From: a bacterium
Lineage (GTDB): Bacteria > Krumholzibacteriota > Krumholzibacteriia > LZORAL124-64-63
Direction: 5' to 3'
Length of the DNA stretch: 33,239 nucleotides
Assembly (NCBI GenBank): GCA_024229695.1
Contig: JAAESD010000163.1
Location: forward strand, 1-33,239
Part shown: piece by piece, positions 22,746 through 32,650 of the stretch
Layout: every line of letters begins with the position of its first letter
How positions within the stretch are numbered: the first letter of the stretch is position 1
Position numbers and translations under genes: made by a program
The notes under the pieces: generated by a model
What the model was told of the DNA's origin: nothing
Databases searched by the model: none
Seen by the model: only the letters and a program-made list of their open reading frames with translations

Positions 22746-25700
22746 TTGGCTTGGAAAGGAAAAAAACGGTGGACTCTGATTATTGCCTGGTTCTTGTTCC
22801 TGGCAATTGTCTGGGCGCTTGGCACTCATCCTGCCTTGATGATGCCGTATGTTTCCAAGATGGCTACAAACCATTTTTTACGTGACAGTGGTAGCAATCT
22901 TACTGTGAAAAACTGGAGCGGCTCACTACTTGGCGATCTTGAGCTACATGGTGTTGATCTTGAACTTCAGCTCGATCGTGGTGCATCGGCAAATATATCA
23001 GTTGATACTTTGAGCCTGCAATATGGTTTTCTGGACTTGATCAGACAGCCTGTCCGTATCTCTGGGTTTCATGCCAAAGGGGTAGAGCTGTTTGCAATGA
23101 GAGGAACTCCTGTTGCCCCTGGTGATGGTACTTTGCCCAGCAATCCATTTAAAATGCCAAGACTTGCTATTGGGGCTGTTTCAATCGACAGAGCATCTAT
23201 TGCTTTATCAGATTCAAAGGGCCGGCTTCAACAATCGATACCTGAATTTAATTGGGCAGGATCTATTGTTGTCGATGAAGAAATTGTAATCAACTCTACA
23301 GATTCAGAAATTAATTATGCCTCAAGGAATACGCTGCTTCAGAATTTATCAGGAACTTTAAAATACAATAACTCAGCGATTGTTTTTTCCGATGTAACAG
23401 TTGAGGCTGACAGTACAAGTTTTGAGATTGAAGGCCATCGACTTCACAGCGGTGAACTGGATTTCACAGTCACTGGAAAGAGTATTGCAACTGCGGATGT
23501 TGAAGAGTTACTTGAAATCCCTCTTGGGTTCGAAGCGTCTGGTGACGCCATTTTTGCAATAACAGGTAGACCGGATTCGCTTGCAATGGACATTCATTAC
23601 GATGGTGTTATAGAGAATTACGAGTTGAGTGGGATGCACGGAAAATGTGTATTAAAAAATGAAATATTGAAATGGTCAGAGATTAATACAGTTGTTAATG
23701 GAGCAGAGTTTAATGGTGTTGGCTTCTTTGATGTCAGCAACAATGACCTTTATTTTGAGCTCGAAGGAAATGCCAATAATGTAAATGTTGCTGAAAATAT
23801 TGTGCCTGGGGTGGCCCTGCCTGAAAGTAATTGTAACGGGTGGATTCAAGTCAGACGCCGTAACAGCAGTAATGAAACTTTTGTAGAAGCAAAAGTTGAA
23901 GATGGATTTATTTCAATTCTACCATTTGAAACTTGTGATGTAGATATCTTTGCAAATTCTGATGGCGTTGATATCAGAGGCCTGAATATTCAGTACAATG
24001 ATCTGGGTCTGACTCTTTCCGGTTTTGCTGACACAACAGGGTATTTCGATGGCCAACTGATAGCTGATTCCAGTAACTTGTCGTCATTACCTGAAGAGTG
24101 GAGCGTGCCAATTTCTGGTGGCTCTGCACAGGTGACAGGAAGAGTTACAGGTATTGATCCTGCATATGATTTTACTGGGCAAGCGGCACTAGCTGATGTT
24201 GGCATGTCGCCATTTGATATTGAAAGCGGAAATTGTGAGTTGGCAATCAGTGATGTGCTTGGTGATTGGGGCATTACAACTTCAGCAAATGGAAGTGGTT
24301 TGTCTTTGGGCGGAGTAGACCTGGGCGACTATGCATTTGAGGGCGTAGTTGCCAGTGACTATGCAAGAGTCCGAACTTTTGAATCTGCTCTAGGCGACAC
24401 ATTAATATTTGCAAGAGGCCAGGCAACTTTCAGTGATACTCTGGCTTCATATTACATACCGGAATTTACCGTCGATGTTGAGGGTAATCAGTGGAAACTG
24501 GAAAACTCAGTCAGACTTGAATTATCTCCTGAGACTATAGTTGTCGAGAGCTTTGCGATAGCTTCAGAATATGGTTCACTAAGGTGTGTTGGAAATCTGG
24601 ACAGACCTAACGATTTGCTCGATGGTAGTTTGAATATAAGTGACTTTGATATGTCGCTCCTTATTCCGTTTGCAGGGGAACAAGGCAAGCATCTCAATGG
24701 ACAACTTTCAGCTGATTTGCTTTTGGGTGGCTTGGTTTCTGCGCCGATATTTGATTTGCAGGCTGAACTTGTTGACTGTGATCTGCCTTTGGCACAAATA
24801 GATTCCTTGTCAGTATCGTCCTTGTATGACGAAGGCGAACTTACAATCAACATTCTCGACCTATACAGCAACCATGGTCATGCAACTGTTCACGGTGTAG
24901 TGGAAAATTACGATATAGATTTCAAGGATTATTGGAACAACGCTGAGTTGGACCTGGAGATCGATGTTGAAGAGGGGAATTGGACATTCCTTGATCAGTT
25001 CAAGATACCAGCTCTGGACAGAATGGCAGGCATTTTTAATGGTCAAATCAGTGTTGAAGGCACCACGGACTATCCATTAATAGATGGACAGATACAAGCC
25101 AGTCCTTTTGACATTCATTGGGTTCACCTTGATAAAGTGAACTGTGGTGTTTCATATGCCGACGACCAACTGGTCCTTTCAAATCTTGCTGGTAGCAAGG
25201 ATGATCTCAATTTATCTGGCCGTATTGAATTGCCTCTGCATCTGGATCTGATTGCTGCTCCTCAAGAGATGAAAGATGGGCCTCTGTATATGAGCTTCAA
25301 TTTGCCTCATAACAGTAATCTTGAACCTCTATCCCGAGCAACAAATGCGTTTGTATCATCAGCGGGCAGGGGTGAGGCAAATCTGGTAATTGCTGGTCCT
25401 GCATCGCACCCGGAATGGACTGGTACCGTTTCAGTTCAGAACGGTGAATGTGTGATGATAAACCAGGAAGAGGTTTACAGAGGTCTGGACATTTATGGTG
25501 TCTGGTCTGGCAATACTCTTGATGTAGATTTGCTTGCTGGTCGTGAAGGCGAAAGAGGCACAATTTCTGGAAGTGGTGAAGTCATCTTTGATGGCCTTCA
25601 ATTATCCGGATTTGATTTAGGTTTTGAAGTAAACAGATTTCTTATCGCTTCAATCCCCGATGTCAGAGCACTTGGTAAGTCAAATAATATCCATTTGCTT

Positions 25701-26600
25701 GGAGTTAAAGTTGGTCCAGACAGTTTACTGGTTCCAAAATTTGTCGGCGATATCGAGATTATCAAGGGACGTTACCTTGGTGACTTTACCGAAACCCCAG
25801 GTGCTGTTGACCCTACTGTTGGAACTGTTGCTCCCGATTGGCTGGCCGACCTGAATATCCATGCACCAGGAAGAACTGTTCATATAAAGAACAGGGCAAT
25901 GGAGCTGACCCTTGGTGGCGATGTTCATCTGGTTCGCGATATGGAAGGTTTCTATCTGCGTGGCAGCATGGGAATTGATAATGGCCGGTTAATGGCGTTT
26001 AACAATGATTTCAAAGTCACTGATGGCAGTCTTGATTTCAGCCGGGAAGTTGGAATATTCCCAAGGATTGACATTGTAGCTGAAACAAGTATTCGCTTGC
26101 CAAGTCAAGATGGTGGATCGCGCAGGATTGAAAACATTTATGTCGATGTTTCAGGAACAGCGTTGGAGCCAATAGTCAGTTTCAGAAGCGACAGTGGATA
26201 TTCGAGAACTAATATTGAGCGGATGTTACTTGGGCTTTCTCCTCATGCCACCGACATGGAAATGGCTTCAGGGCTGCAGTCAGCTTCTGTGTCTGCCGGG
26301 TTTAATTTACTGGAAAGAGAAATAGCCACCGAGATTGATGTTATTGATACTTTTGACATTATCAGTAACCAGAACCGGCTTGATGAAACTACACAAACTA
26401 TGATTGGTGTCGGAAAATATATTGGGCGCGATTTGTATGTGAAAGTTGCTCAGGCACTGACCGATACCGACCGAGAAATGTTGATGGAATACCAGGTTAC
26501 TGATCACTTGCTGTTACAGTCTGAAGTGAGCCAGCGACAGGATGAAGCTTTGGGAACCACCACATTCAGCATCGATGTGAAGTATAGAATTGAGTATTAG
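22746..26600 (+). CDS. tamB: TamB-family translocation/lipid-transport protein (DUF490)
   Basis: TamB-like proteins span the periplasm as a long beta-taco groove, work with a TamA/BamA partner and are implicated in outer-membrane assembly and phospholipid transport. The 1284-residue product has one N-terminal membrane anchor (about residues 8-27), a very long repetitive beta-strand region, and the C-terminal TamB domain (last 350 residues) with VHIKNRAMELTLGGDVHL, a GSMGIDNGRL segment and YIGRDLYVKV. It starts with TTG at 22746; AAGGAG is 8 nt upstream and overlaps the Omp85 stop. The 12-bp spacing suggests translation from one mRNA and a working pair. Confidence 0.92.
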   Translation: MAWKGKKRWTLIIAWFLFLAIVWALGTHPALMMPYVSKMATNHFLRDSGSNLTVKNWSGSLLGDLELHGVDLELQLDRGASANISVDTLSLQYGFLDLIRQPVRISGFHAKGVELFAMRGTPVAPGDGTLPSNPFKMPRLAIGAVSIDRASIALSDSKGRLQQSIPEFNWAGSIVVDEEIVINSTDSEINYASRNTLLQNLSGTLKYNNSAIVFSDVTVEADSTSFEIEGHRLHSGELDFTVTGKSIATADVEELLEIPLGFEASGDAIFAITGRPDSLAMDIHYDGVIENYELSGMHGKCVLKNEILKWSEINTVVNGAEFNGVGFFDVSNNDLYFELEGNANNVNVAENIVPGVALPESNCNGWIQVRRRNSSNETFVEAKVEDGFISILPFETCDVDIFANSDGVDIRGLNIQYNDLGLTLSGFADTTGYFDGQLIADSSNLSSLPEEWSVPISGGSAQVTGRVTGIDPAYDFTGQAALADVGMSPFDIESGNCELAISDVLGDWGITTSANGSGLSLGGVDLGDYAFEGVVASDYARVRTFESALGDTLIFARGQATFSDTLASYYIPEFTVDVEGNQWKLENSVRLELSPETIVVESFAIASEYGSLRCVGNLDRPNDLLDGSLNISDFDMSLLIPFAGEQGKHLNGQLSADLLLGGLVSAPIFDLQAELVDCDLPLAQIDSLSVSSLYDEGELTINILDLYSNHGHATVHGVVENYDIDFKDYWNNAELDLEIDVEEGNWTFLDQFKIPALDRMAGIFNGQISVEGTTDYPLIDGQIQASPFDIHWVHLDKVNCGVSYADDQLVLSNLAGSKDDLNLSGRIELPLHLDLIAAPQEMKDGPLYMSFNLPHNSNLEPLSRATNAFVSSAGRGEANLVIAGPASHPEWTGTVSVQNGECVMINQEEVYRGLDIYGVWSGNTLDVDLLAGREGERGTISGSGEVIFDGLQLSGFDLGFEVNRFLIASIPDVRALGKSNNIHLLGVKVGPDSLLVPKFVGDIEIIKGRYLGDFTETPGAVDPTVGTVAPDWLADLNIHAPGRTVHIKNRAMELTLGGDVHLVRDMEGFYLRGSMGIDNGRLMAFNNDFKVTDGSLDFSREVGIFPRIDIVAETSIRLPSQDGGSRRIENIYVDVSGTALEPIVSFRSDSGYSRTNIERMLLGLSPHATDMEMASGLQSASVSAGFNLLEREIATEIDVIDTFDIISNQNRLDETTQTMIGVGKYIGRDLYVKVAQALTDTDREMLMEYQVTDHLLLQSEVSQRQDEALGTTTFSIDVKYRIEY

Positions 26601-26666
26601 TTTGTATGCTCAGGTTTTATTTCTATCTTACACATCAACTACGAATTTTAGTCAGGAAAGACTCAA

Positions 26667-28862
26667 TTGAATTATCTGGATAATCTTAACGATCGCCAAA
26701 AAGAGGCGGTAATATGCGATAATGGGCCAATGCTCGTTATTGCAGGTGCAGGCAGCGGTAAAACCAGGGTTTTGACATCACGAATAACCTGGTTGCTGGA
26801 TCAGCAGAAAGCATCGCCATGGGAAATACTGGCCTTCACATTTACCAATAAAGCTGCCAGCGAAATGAAGGAGCGGGTTGTGGAAACAACTGGTGCCGAG
26901 AATGCGCCACCGTGGATTGGAACTTTTCATGCCACTGGTGTGAAACTGTTGCGCAGAGAGTATGAGGCAGCTGGCCTGGAGCAAAATTTTGTAATTTATG
27001 ATACCGATGACAGTACGCGGATGATTCGGCAGATTATGAAAGATATCGGCATAGACAAAAAACAGTTTGCCCCAAAGATGATAAGAAACAAAATCAGTAG
27101 CTGGAAAAATGAAGATATTGATCCAGTTCAAGCAAACGATGAGGCAGTTGATTTCCGCGATGAAAAGATTGCATCGGTATATGAAATTTATGAGAGCAAA
27201 ATGCGACAGAGCAATGCCCTGGATTTTGACGATCTGATTTTGAGAACTGTGAAATTGTTGCATGATGACGATGCTGTACGTGAGAAATATGCCAGTCGAT
27301 TTAAATACGTTCTAGTTGATGAGTTTCAGGATACAAACCCTTTGCAGATGTTGATGATTTCGATGTTGAGCTCTTATCATAACAATCTTTTTGCAGTAGG
27401 TGACGACGATCAAAGTATCTACTCATGGCGTGGTGCACGTATTGAAAACATGCTTAATTTTAATGAGTATTTTTCAGGTGCAGGATTAATTAAGCTGGAG
27501 CAGAACTATCGTTCGACCGGAAATATTCTGAATGCTGCGAATGCGGTTATCGGGCACAATAAAAGCAGAAAAGGGAAGACTCTCTGGACTGCAGGTGATG
27601 CTGGAGTGCCATTGCGTGTTGAGCAGCTTGGTGACGAAGAGGATGAAGCAGCCCTGGTTGCCGAGATTATTCAAAATGAGTCTGATAAAGGTCGCAGGCG
27701 CGGTGATATTACGATTTTGTATCGGACTAATGCTCAGAGTAGAATGTTGGAAGACTCACTGCGTCGTGCTTCAATTCCGCATCAGGTTGTGGGCGCAACT
27801 GCATTTTATGAGCGCCGGGAAATTCGTGATATACTTGCCTATTTGAAGATTGTCAATAACCCGGCCGACAGTGTAAATCTGGGCCGGATTATCAATGTGC
27901 CAAAGCGTAGAATTGGTGACGCAACAGTTGAAAAGTTGTTGGCCATTGCATCGGAAAATCAGCTTACTCCAGGAGCAGCTGCAGCACAATCGGGTCTACT
28001 GGAATCTGATCTGCCGGGTGCTGCCTGTGAAAGGTTACGTCAGTTTTTCAGCATGATTGAATCATGGCGATTAATGCAGGATGAACTGTCGGTACCTCAA
28101 CTGGTAGAAAAGATTGTTGAAAAAACCGGTTATCTTGACCATCTGGAAAGCGATGACCCGACTACATCTCCTGCAAGAAGTGAAAATATTTCAGAATTGA
28201 TCAATTCAGCTTATGCATTTGATGAAGCAAGCGATGGTGGCACTCTTGCACAGTTCCTGGAACAGACAGCATTAACAGGTGATGCCGATACAATTGAGGA
28301 CGACCAGGGTGTTGTGCGGATGATGACTGTTCATGCTGCCAAAGGGCTGGAGTTTCCATTTGTAATAATTGTCGGTGTTGAAGAAAACCTGATGCCTCAT
28401 GCTTCCAATCTTGATGATGAGTCGAACCTTGAAGAAGAGCGCAGACTATTTTATGTGGCTTTGACCAGAGCAGAACAACATGCTGTACTTTTGCATGCGA
28501 GAATGCGTCGCCGTTTTGGCCAGCGCGATCTTTGTCTGCCATCCCGTTTTCTGTCCGAGATTCCTGAAGAGCTTGTCGATGTCAAAGAAATTGCCATCAA
28601 AAAGCCAACCCTTTCATCTTTTCTCAATTCAACAAAATTGCAAAAGCGTTCAAGGCCAGCAGTCGATGTTTTTCGTGATGATGTAAGTCAGGTCGATGGT
28701 GAATATTTCGAAGGACAGCAGGTTATACATCCATCGATGGGGCAAGGTAAAATCGAAAGGGTCGAAGGCAGTGGTGAAAACACAAAACTGACCATCGATT
28801 TTCCTGGTGGGGTCAGGAAACACTATCTCGCAAAATATGCCAAGTTGAGCACAATTGACTAA
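26667..28862 (+). CDS. UvrD/PcrA-type ATP-dependent DNA helicase
   Basis: This superfamily 1A 3'-5' helicase serves repair, replication restart or plasmid-type rolling circles. The 731-residue protein has all SF1 motifs: AGAGSGKT (residues 26-33), FTNKAASEMKERV, GTFHA, VDEFQDTN, VGDDDQSIYSWRGA, EQNYRS, TVHAAKGLEF and YVALTRA. The C-terminus carries the Tudor-like tail of PcrA/UvrD (VIHPSMGQGKIERVEG), which binds RNA polymerase in the known members. This favours UvrD/PcrA over Rep. The start is TTG at 26667 with only AGGAAAG as ribosome site. The stop overlaps that of the opposing peptidase gene. Confidence 0.93.
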   Translation: MNYLDNLNDRQKEAVICDNGPMLVIAGAGSGKTRVLTSRITWLLDQQKASPWEILAFTFTNKAASEMKERVVETTGAENAPPWIGTFHATGVKLLRREYEAAGLEQNFVIYDTDDSTRMIRQIMKDIGIDKKQFAPKMIRNKISSWKNEDIDPVQANDEAVDFRDEKIASVYEIYESKMRQSNALDFDDLILRTVKLLHDDDAVREKYASRFKYVLVDEFQDTNPLQMLMISMLSSYHNNLFAVGDDDQSIYSWRGARIENMLNFNEYFSGAGLIKLEQNYRSTGNILNAANAVIGHNKSRKGKTLWTAGDAGVPLRVEQLGDEEDEAALVAEIIQNESDKGRRRGDITILYRTNAQSRMLEDSLRRASIPHQVVGATAFYERREIRDILAYLKIVNNPADSVNLGRIINVPKRRIGDATVEKLLAIASENQLTPGAAAAQSGLLESDLPGAACERLRQFFSMIESWRLMQDELSVPQLVEKIVEKTGYLDHLESDDPTTSPARSENISELINSAYAFDEASDGGTLAQFLEQTALTGDADTIEDDQGVVRMMTVHAAKGLEFPFVIIVGVEENLMPHASNLDDESNLEEERRLFYVALTRAEQHAVLLHARMRRRFGQRDLCLPSRFLSEIPEELVDVKEIAIKKPTLSSFLNSTKLQKRSRPAVDVFRDDVSQVDGEYFEGQQVIHPSMGQGKIERVEGSGENTKLTIDFPGGVRKHYLAKYAKLSTID

Positions 28863-30775
28863 CGGATAACTGTAAAACTTTGAGTTGCGAGTGCAGGTTC
28901 AATGCGAATCCAGTACCTGCCAGCAGGCAGCGGTTTGTTTGCAGAGTCTCTGTTGTTGAAATGGAATCGGCCAGTGTCAGGTAACTCGAAATTTCTGATA
29001 AGTCTGCCCCGGGAATCATAGACAGAGGCAGTCACGTCCGACAAAGTTGTCTCGTAACTGAAATCTACTCCTTCAATTCCCGATGGATTTGGCGACGGCA
29101 ACTGCATTGTCAATTCAGGTTCAAATTCATCTCCCCAAAATGCCAACACTTCTTTGTAGGGATCTACTACCAGTGAGTCCAGAACTCCAGGATAAGTCCA
29201 GCGGTCTGTAGTTGTAGAACTGCTGAATGTTATGGTGTGGCTTAGTTCTCCTGCCGAACCGTATTCATAAACCGGGATATGCAATTCAAAAAGTTGAGAC
29301 TGGTTTTGCGAAATTGAAAGTTCAATTCTGGTGCCACTTGTCGATGGCCAGCTGTTTTTTGTAACCAACAGTACAGGTGCAGCATCAGTGTAGAGCCAGG
29401 GGATTAGAAGGGCACCAAGATCACGATTGGCTGCAGCTTCGGCATGGGATATAAAGTCAGCAGTTGTAACATGACCATATGCATAGGTTGGGTCGGTGGC
29501 ATAACTATTGAGGAATGCAAAAAATCGATCATCACCAATAGCACAACGCAAAGTATGGAGCAGCCACGCACCCTTGTCGTAGATCAGAAGGTTTGGCAGT
29601 ATTGGATCCGGATCGGTGAGTATGCCCATGGTTGTAAAAAGGTCTTCATGGCTCCTTCGACCGATGTAGTTCATGTAATCCAGGTAAGCTTGACGGCCCT
29701 GCGTCTCTTCAACCCAAATCGCTTCCATGTAGCGGGCAAAACCTTCATTGAGCCAAATGTCAGGCCAGTTCCACGGAGTCAGTAAGTCACCAAACCATTG
29801 GTGGGCAAGTTCGTGGATAATAACTTTTTGTCGAATGCCAGTGCCTGGCAGTGTCCAGCCTCCCATGCTGGAAATAGTTTGATGCTCCATTGCGCCACCC
29901 CAGTGAACTTCCACCTGACCATAACGCTCTTCTGCAAATGGATAAGGACCACACATGTCACTGAGCAAATTCATCATATCGCAGGTTGGAGCTAAATCGA
30001 TTACGGCATTTTCAGCATGATAGGGATAGATGTGGTAGTTAAGTGGAACGCTGCCACACATTTCGTCCCATTCAACGTAGTTGCTGATATTCAGCGCTAC
30101 CAGATATGTCGATATGGGATAATCTTCGTGCCAGGTGAATTTTATCTGATCACCGATTTGAGTTTCCTCAATCAGCAGTCCGTTGGAAACCAACACTAGT
30201 GTATCTGCAACAGTTGAGCTCATTGTCATTGTTGCTTTGTCCGATGGATGATCCTTGCATGGCCACCAACTGTGGGCAGTCCACGGTTCGCTGATTGTAA
30301 AGATTGCCGGGCCATCGCCGTCTGGATTTGCTTGCGTTTCACCGTTTTTTCGGAAATACATTCCAGCGCCCAGTTCTCCGTGGGGCTGAGGTTCCCCATT
30401 GTACCAGGTGTCGATGGTGATCGGACCAGTTTGAAATGGGACCGGCTGATCGACAATAAGTGAATCACCGGTGTGGTGCCAGGCCACAGGGGAGTCGTTC
30501 CACTTCAGGGAATCAACTGTCATGCTCGAAACCAGATCAAAGAGTAGTGAGTTGTTTTCAAGCAGTTCCAGGGTGGTTGTAACCCTGCCTGTTATAGATC
30601 GATTTTCAATATCGACATTTATATCAATAGTGTAATGTGTAACATCGAAACCCCTGCTGGTTGTATCAGGCGCAGTGGTTGACAGAAGAGCAGAGCCTGG
30701 TTTTTTGCAATAAAAAGGCTCTGTTGCAAATGCAGAACAACTCAATAATATCAGGATTGTTAAAAACGGTCTCAC
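28859..30775 (-). CDS. Secreted M1-family metallopeptidase with C-terminal sorting-like domain
   Basis: This is a zinc aminopeptidase-like enzyme of the gluzincin group. The 638 residues begin with a signal peptide (MRPFLTILILLSCSAFA, cleavage likely after residue 17). The M1 catalytic domain has HELAH (H321, E322, H325) and NEGFARY with the third zinc ligand E344, and a likely catalytic Y399. The substrate-binding motif GAMEN reads GAMEH (294-298), a variant familiar from bacterial M1 relatives. The last 80 residues (PNPS, then a VYDSRGRLIRNFEL and LPAGRYWIRIE type beta-sandwich) resemble FlgD-Ig/type IX secretion sorting domains, so export to the cell surface is likely. The start is GTG with a weak ribosome site. 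Confidence 0.9.
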   Translation of the reverse strand: MRPFLTILILLSCSAFATEPFYCKKPGSALLSTTAPDTTSRGFDVTHYTIDINVDIENRSITGRVTTTLELLENNSLLFDLVSSMTVDSLKWNDSPVAWHHTGDSLIVDQPVPFQTGPITIDTWYNGEPQPHGELGAGMYFRKNGETQANPDGDGPAIFTISEPWTAHSWWPCKDHPSDKATMTMSSTVADTLVLVSNGLLIEETQIGDQIKFTWHEDYPISTYLVALNISNYVEWDEMCGSVPLNYHIYPYHAENAVIDLAPTCDMMNLLSDMCGPYPFAEERYGQVEVHWGGAMEHQTISSMGGWTLPGTGIRQKVIIHELAHQWFGDLLTPWNWPDIWLNEGFARYMEAIWVEETQGRQAYLDYMNYIGRRSHEDLFTTMGILTDPDPILPNLLIYDKGAWLLHTLRCAIGDDRFFAFLNSYATDPTYAYGHVTTADFISHAEAAANRDLGALLIPWLYTDAAPVLLVTKNSWPSTSGTRIELSISQNQSQLFELHIPVYEYGSAGELSHTITFSSSTTTDRWTYPGVLDSLVVDPYKEVLAFWGDEFEPELTMQLPSPNPSGIEGVDFSYETTLSDVTASVYDSRGRLIRNFELPDTGRFHFNNRDSANKPLPAGRYWIRIEPALATQSFTVIR

Positions 30776-30804
30776 TTGTTTCCCGTCGTTATTGTGATTG
30801 CAAT

Positions 30805-30834
30805 ACTATACACCTGACTTATTTTAGAACTCAA
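30805..30834 (-). promoter_or_regulatory. Possible promoter of the M1 peptidase gene
   Basis: On the minus strand TTGAGT (30834-30829, 4 of 6) and TATAGT (30810-30805, 5 of 6) are 18 bp apart. The predicted start lies about 20-25 nt upstream of the GTG. It sits in the 144-bp divergent space (30776-30919), which otherwise holds only an unclear plus-strand start region for mutA. Confidence 0.4.
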
Positions 30835-30919
30835 CAGGGAAGTGTGATAATAATGTTTGTTTTTTAACAGGTAGTGTTGCATTTTCCTTGCGAGTTGAGT
30901 TTTTAACCGGAGAAGTGGT

Positions 30920-32650
30920 ATGCAGGATATAAAATCAGACTTTGAGCCAAATGGCTATTCAGAGTGGCGCGAAGTTGTTGAAAAAGATTTAAAAGGGGCA
31001 GACTTTGTCCGTAAACTGGTTCGCCAGACTTACGCAGGGTTGCAGATAGAGCCTCTTTATACAGATGCGGAACCTAATCAGATTCCTTTACCAGGGATCT
31101 CTGGCTGGGACATACGGCAGGAACACGTTCATCCCGATCCTGCTGCTGTGCGCGAAAATATAGCTCGCGATATTGACGGCGGATGCAATTCTGTGTTGTT
31201 GCGAAGCGACCCGACCGGGCAAAAAGGGATCGTTCTGGATTCCCTTGAAGAAGTACTCCAGGGATTCGATGGCCCTGTTGCACTTGAAGGTGGATTCAGG
31301 TTTGCTGAGACATCGGCGAAACTGCTGGATTACTGGAAAGATAAAACTCCCAGAGGCGCGCTTTTGTGTGACCCGGTTGGAGCGATGGTTGTAACTGGCA
31401 AGGTGCAAGACTCTATTGAAGAAGCGATTGAATCGATGGCAAAAATCGCTGCTCAATGCGTAGACTTCAAAGAGGTCACTGTCCCAAAAATATCAGCCTG
31501 TGTTTATCATGATGCCGGTGCAGACGAAGTTCAGGAACTCGCTTTTACAATGAGCACCGCTTTGCATTATCTCCGCGCGATGGAAAAGCAGGGGATTGCA
31601 CTTGAAGTTGCGATAAAACAATTTCAGTTCTGTTACCCGGTTTCAACTCAGTTTTTTGGCGATATTGCAAAGCTCAGAGCTGCTCGAATAATGTGGAACA
31701 GAATAGTTACAGCAAGTGGCTGCGATGTACCGATGCAGTTGCATTGCAGGACTTCTCAACGGATGCTGACCAAGGTTGACCCATGGGTAAATATTCTACG
31801 AAACACAACGGCTGTTTTTGCCGCGGCAGTAGGTGGAGCGGATATTATCACAGTCTTGCCTCATGATCAGTTGCTCGGTTTGAGTAGCAGGCAGGCTCGC
31901 AGAATTGCCAGGAATCTACAGATTGTTCTACAGGAAGAATCAAGGCTTGGGTTTGTTGCAGACCCTGCTGCCGGTAGCTGGTTCATTGAATCCCGCACAA
32001 CTGAACTCGCTGAAAAAGCATGGCAGAAATTACAGGAAGTTGAAACTGCTGGTGGTGTTGTAAAACTGTTGCTCGATGGAACTGTTAAACAGGAAATCAA
32101 TGCAGTTGCAGAAAAAAGAGAAGTCGATGTTGCAACTCGCAAATACCCAATCACTGGTGTAAGTGAGTTTCCGTTGCTCGATGAAAAACTTCCTGAAACA
32201 GAACCCCGTAATCCAAAGCCGATGGCTGACTTTTCCAAAGGAACTGATGTGCCAGAGGCAAAGATGTTGCTTAGAAGACCATCGGAGATTTATGAAAAGT
32301 TCAGGAACCTGGCTGACGATGAAAAAGTATTTCTGCTGAAGCTGGGATCTGTAGCACGACATACAGCCCGTGCATCGTTTACAGAAAATCTGTTTGCAAC
32401 TGGTGGTATTGCTGCTGTCGATGGCACAACTGTTGAGGAGTTTTCAAAGTCTGGTTGCAGCTGTGCAATAATCTGTGGCCACGATGATGATTACAAAGAA
32501 CAGGCATCGAATATTGCTTCAGAACTGAAACAAGCAGGAACGAAAAAAGTATTACTGGCTGGAAAAGGCGAATATGAAAACATCGATGGATCAATTTATC
32601 TGGGGTGTAATGTTCCAGAGATACTCCAGTCAGTTCTGGAGGTGATGTAA
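30920..32650 (+). CDS. mutA: Methylmalonyl-CoA mutase, small (beta) subunit
   Basis: This is the non-catalytic partner of the adenosylcobalamin-dependent mutase that interconverts (R)-methylmalonyl-CoA and succinyl-CoA. The 576 residues are somewhat short for MutA (about 610-640). The N-terminus [16 protein letters not shown] and [16 protein letters not shown] are typical. The TIM-barrel part follows, and the C-terminal about 120 residues are a degenerate B12-binding-like fold without the DxHxxG motif needed for cobalamin. ATG at 30920 has GGAG 7 nt upstream. Its stop overlaps the mutB start (TAATG), so the subunits are translationally coupled. The pair suggests propionate breakdown or propionate formation from succinate. 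Confidence 0.93.
   Translation: MQDIKSDFEPNGYSEWREVVEKDLKGADFVRKLVRQTYAGLQIEPLYTDAEPNQIPLPGISGWDIRQEHVHPDPAAVRENIARDIDGGCNSVLLRSDPTGQKGIVLDSLEEVLQGFDGPVALEGGFRFAETSAKLLDYWKDKTPRGALLCDPVGAMVVTGKVQDSIEEAIESMAKIAAQCVDFKEVTVPKISACVYHDAGADEVQELAFTMSTALHYLRAMEKQGIALEVAIKQFQFCYPVSTQFFGDIAKLRAARIMWNRIVTASGCDVPMQLHCRTSQRMLTKVDPWVNILRNTTAVFAAAVGGADIITVLPHDQLLGLSSRQARRIARNLQIVLQEESRLGFVADPAAGSWFIESRTTELAEKAWQKLQEVETAGGVVKLLLDGTVKQEINAVAEKREVDVATRKYPITGVSEFPLLDEKLPETEPRNPKPMADFSKGTDVPEAKMLLRRPSEIYEKFRNLADDEKVFLLKLGSVARHTARASFTENLFATGGIAAVDGTTVEEFSKSGCSCAIICGHDDDYKEQASNIASELKQAGTKKVLLAGKGEYENIDGSIYLGCNVPEILQSVLEVM

Noticed and set aside
26778..27263. Minus-strand 161-codon open frame within the helicase gene
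   Set aside because: Antisense to conserved helicase motifs; no ribosome site or known domain.
30822..30851. Promoter for mutA with TG-extended GATAAT at 30846-30851
   Set aside because: The -10 is acceptable but there is no -35 at the right distance; too weak to list as a feature.
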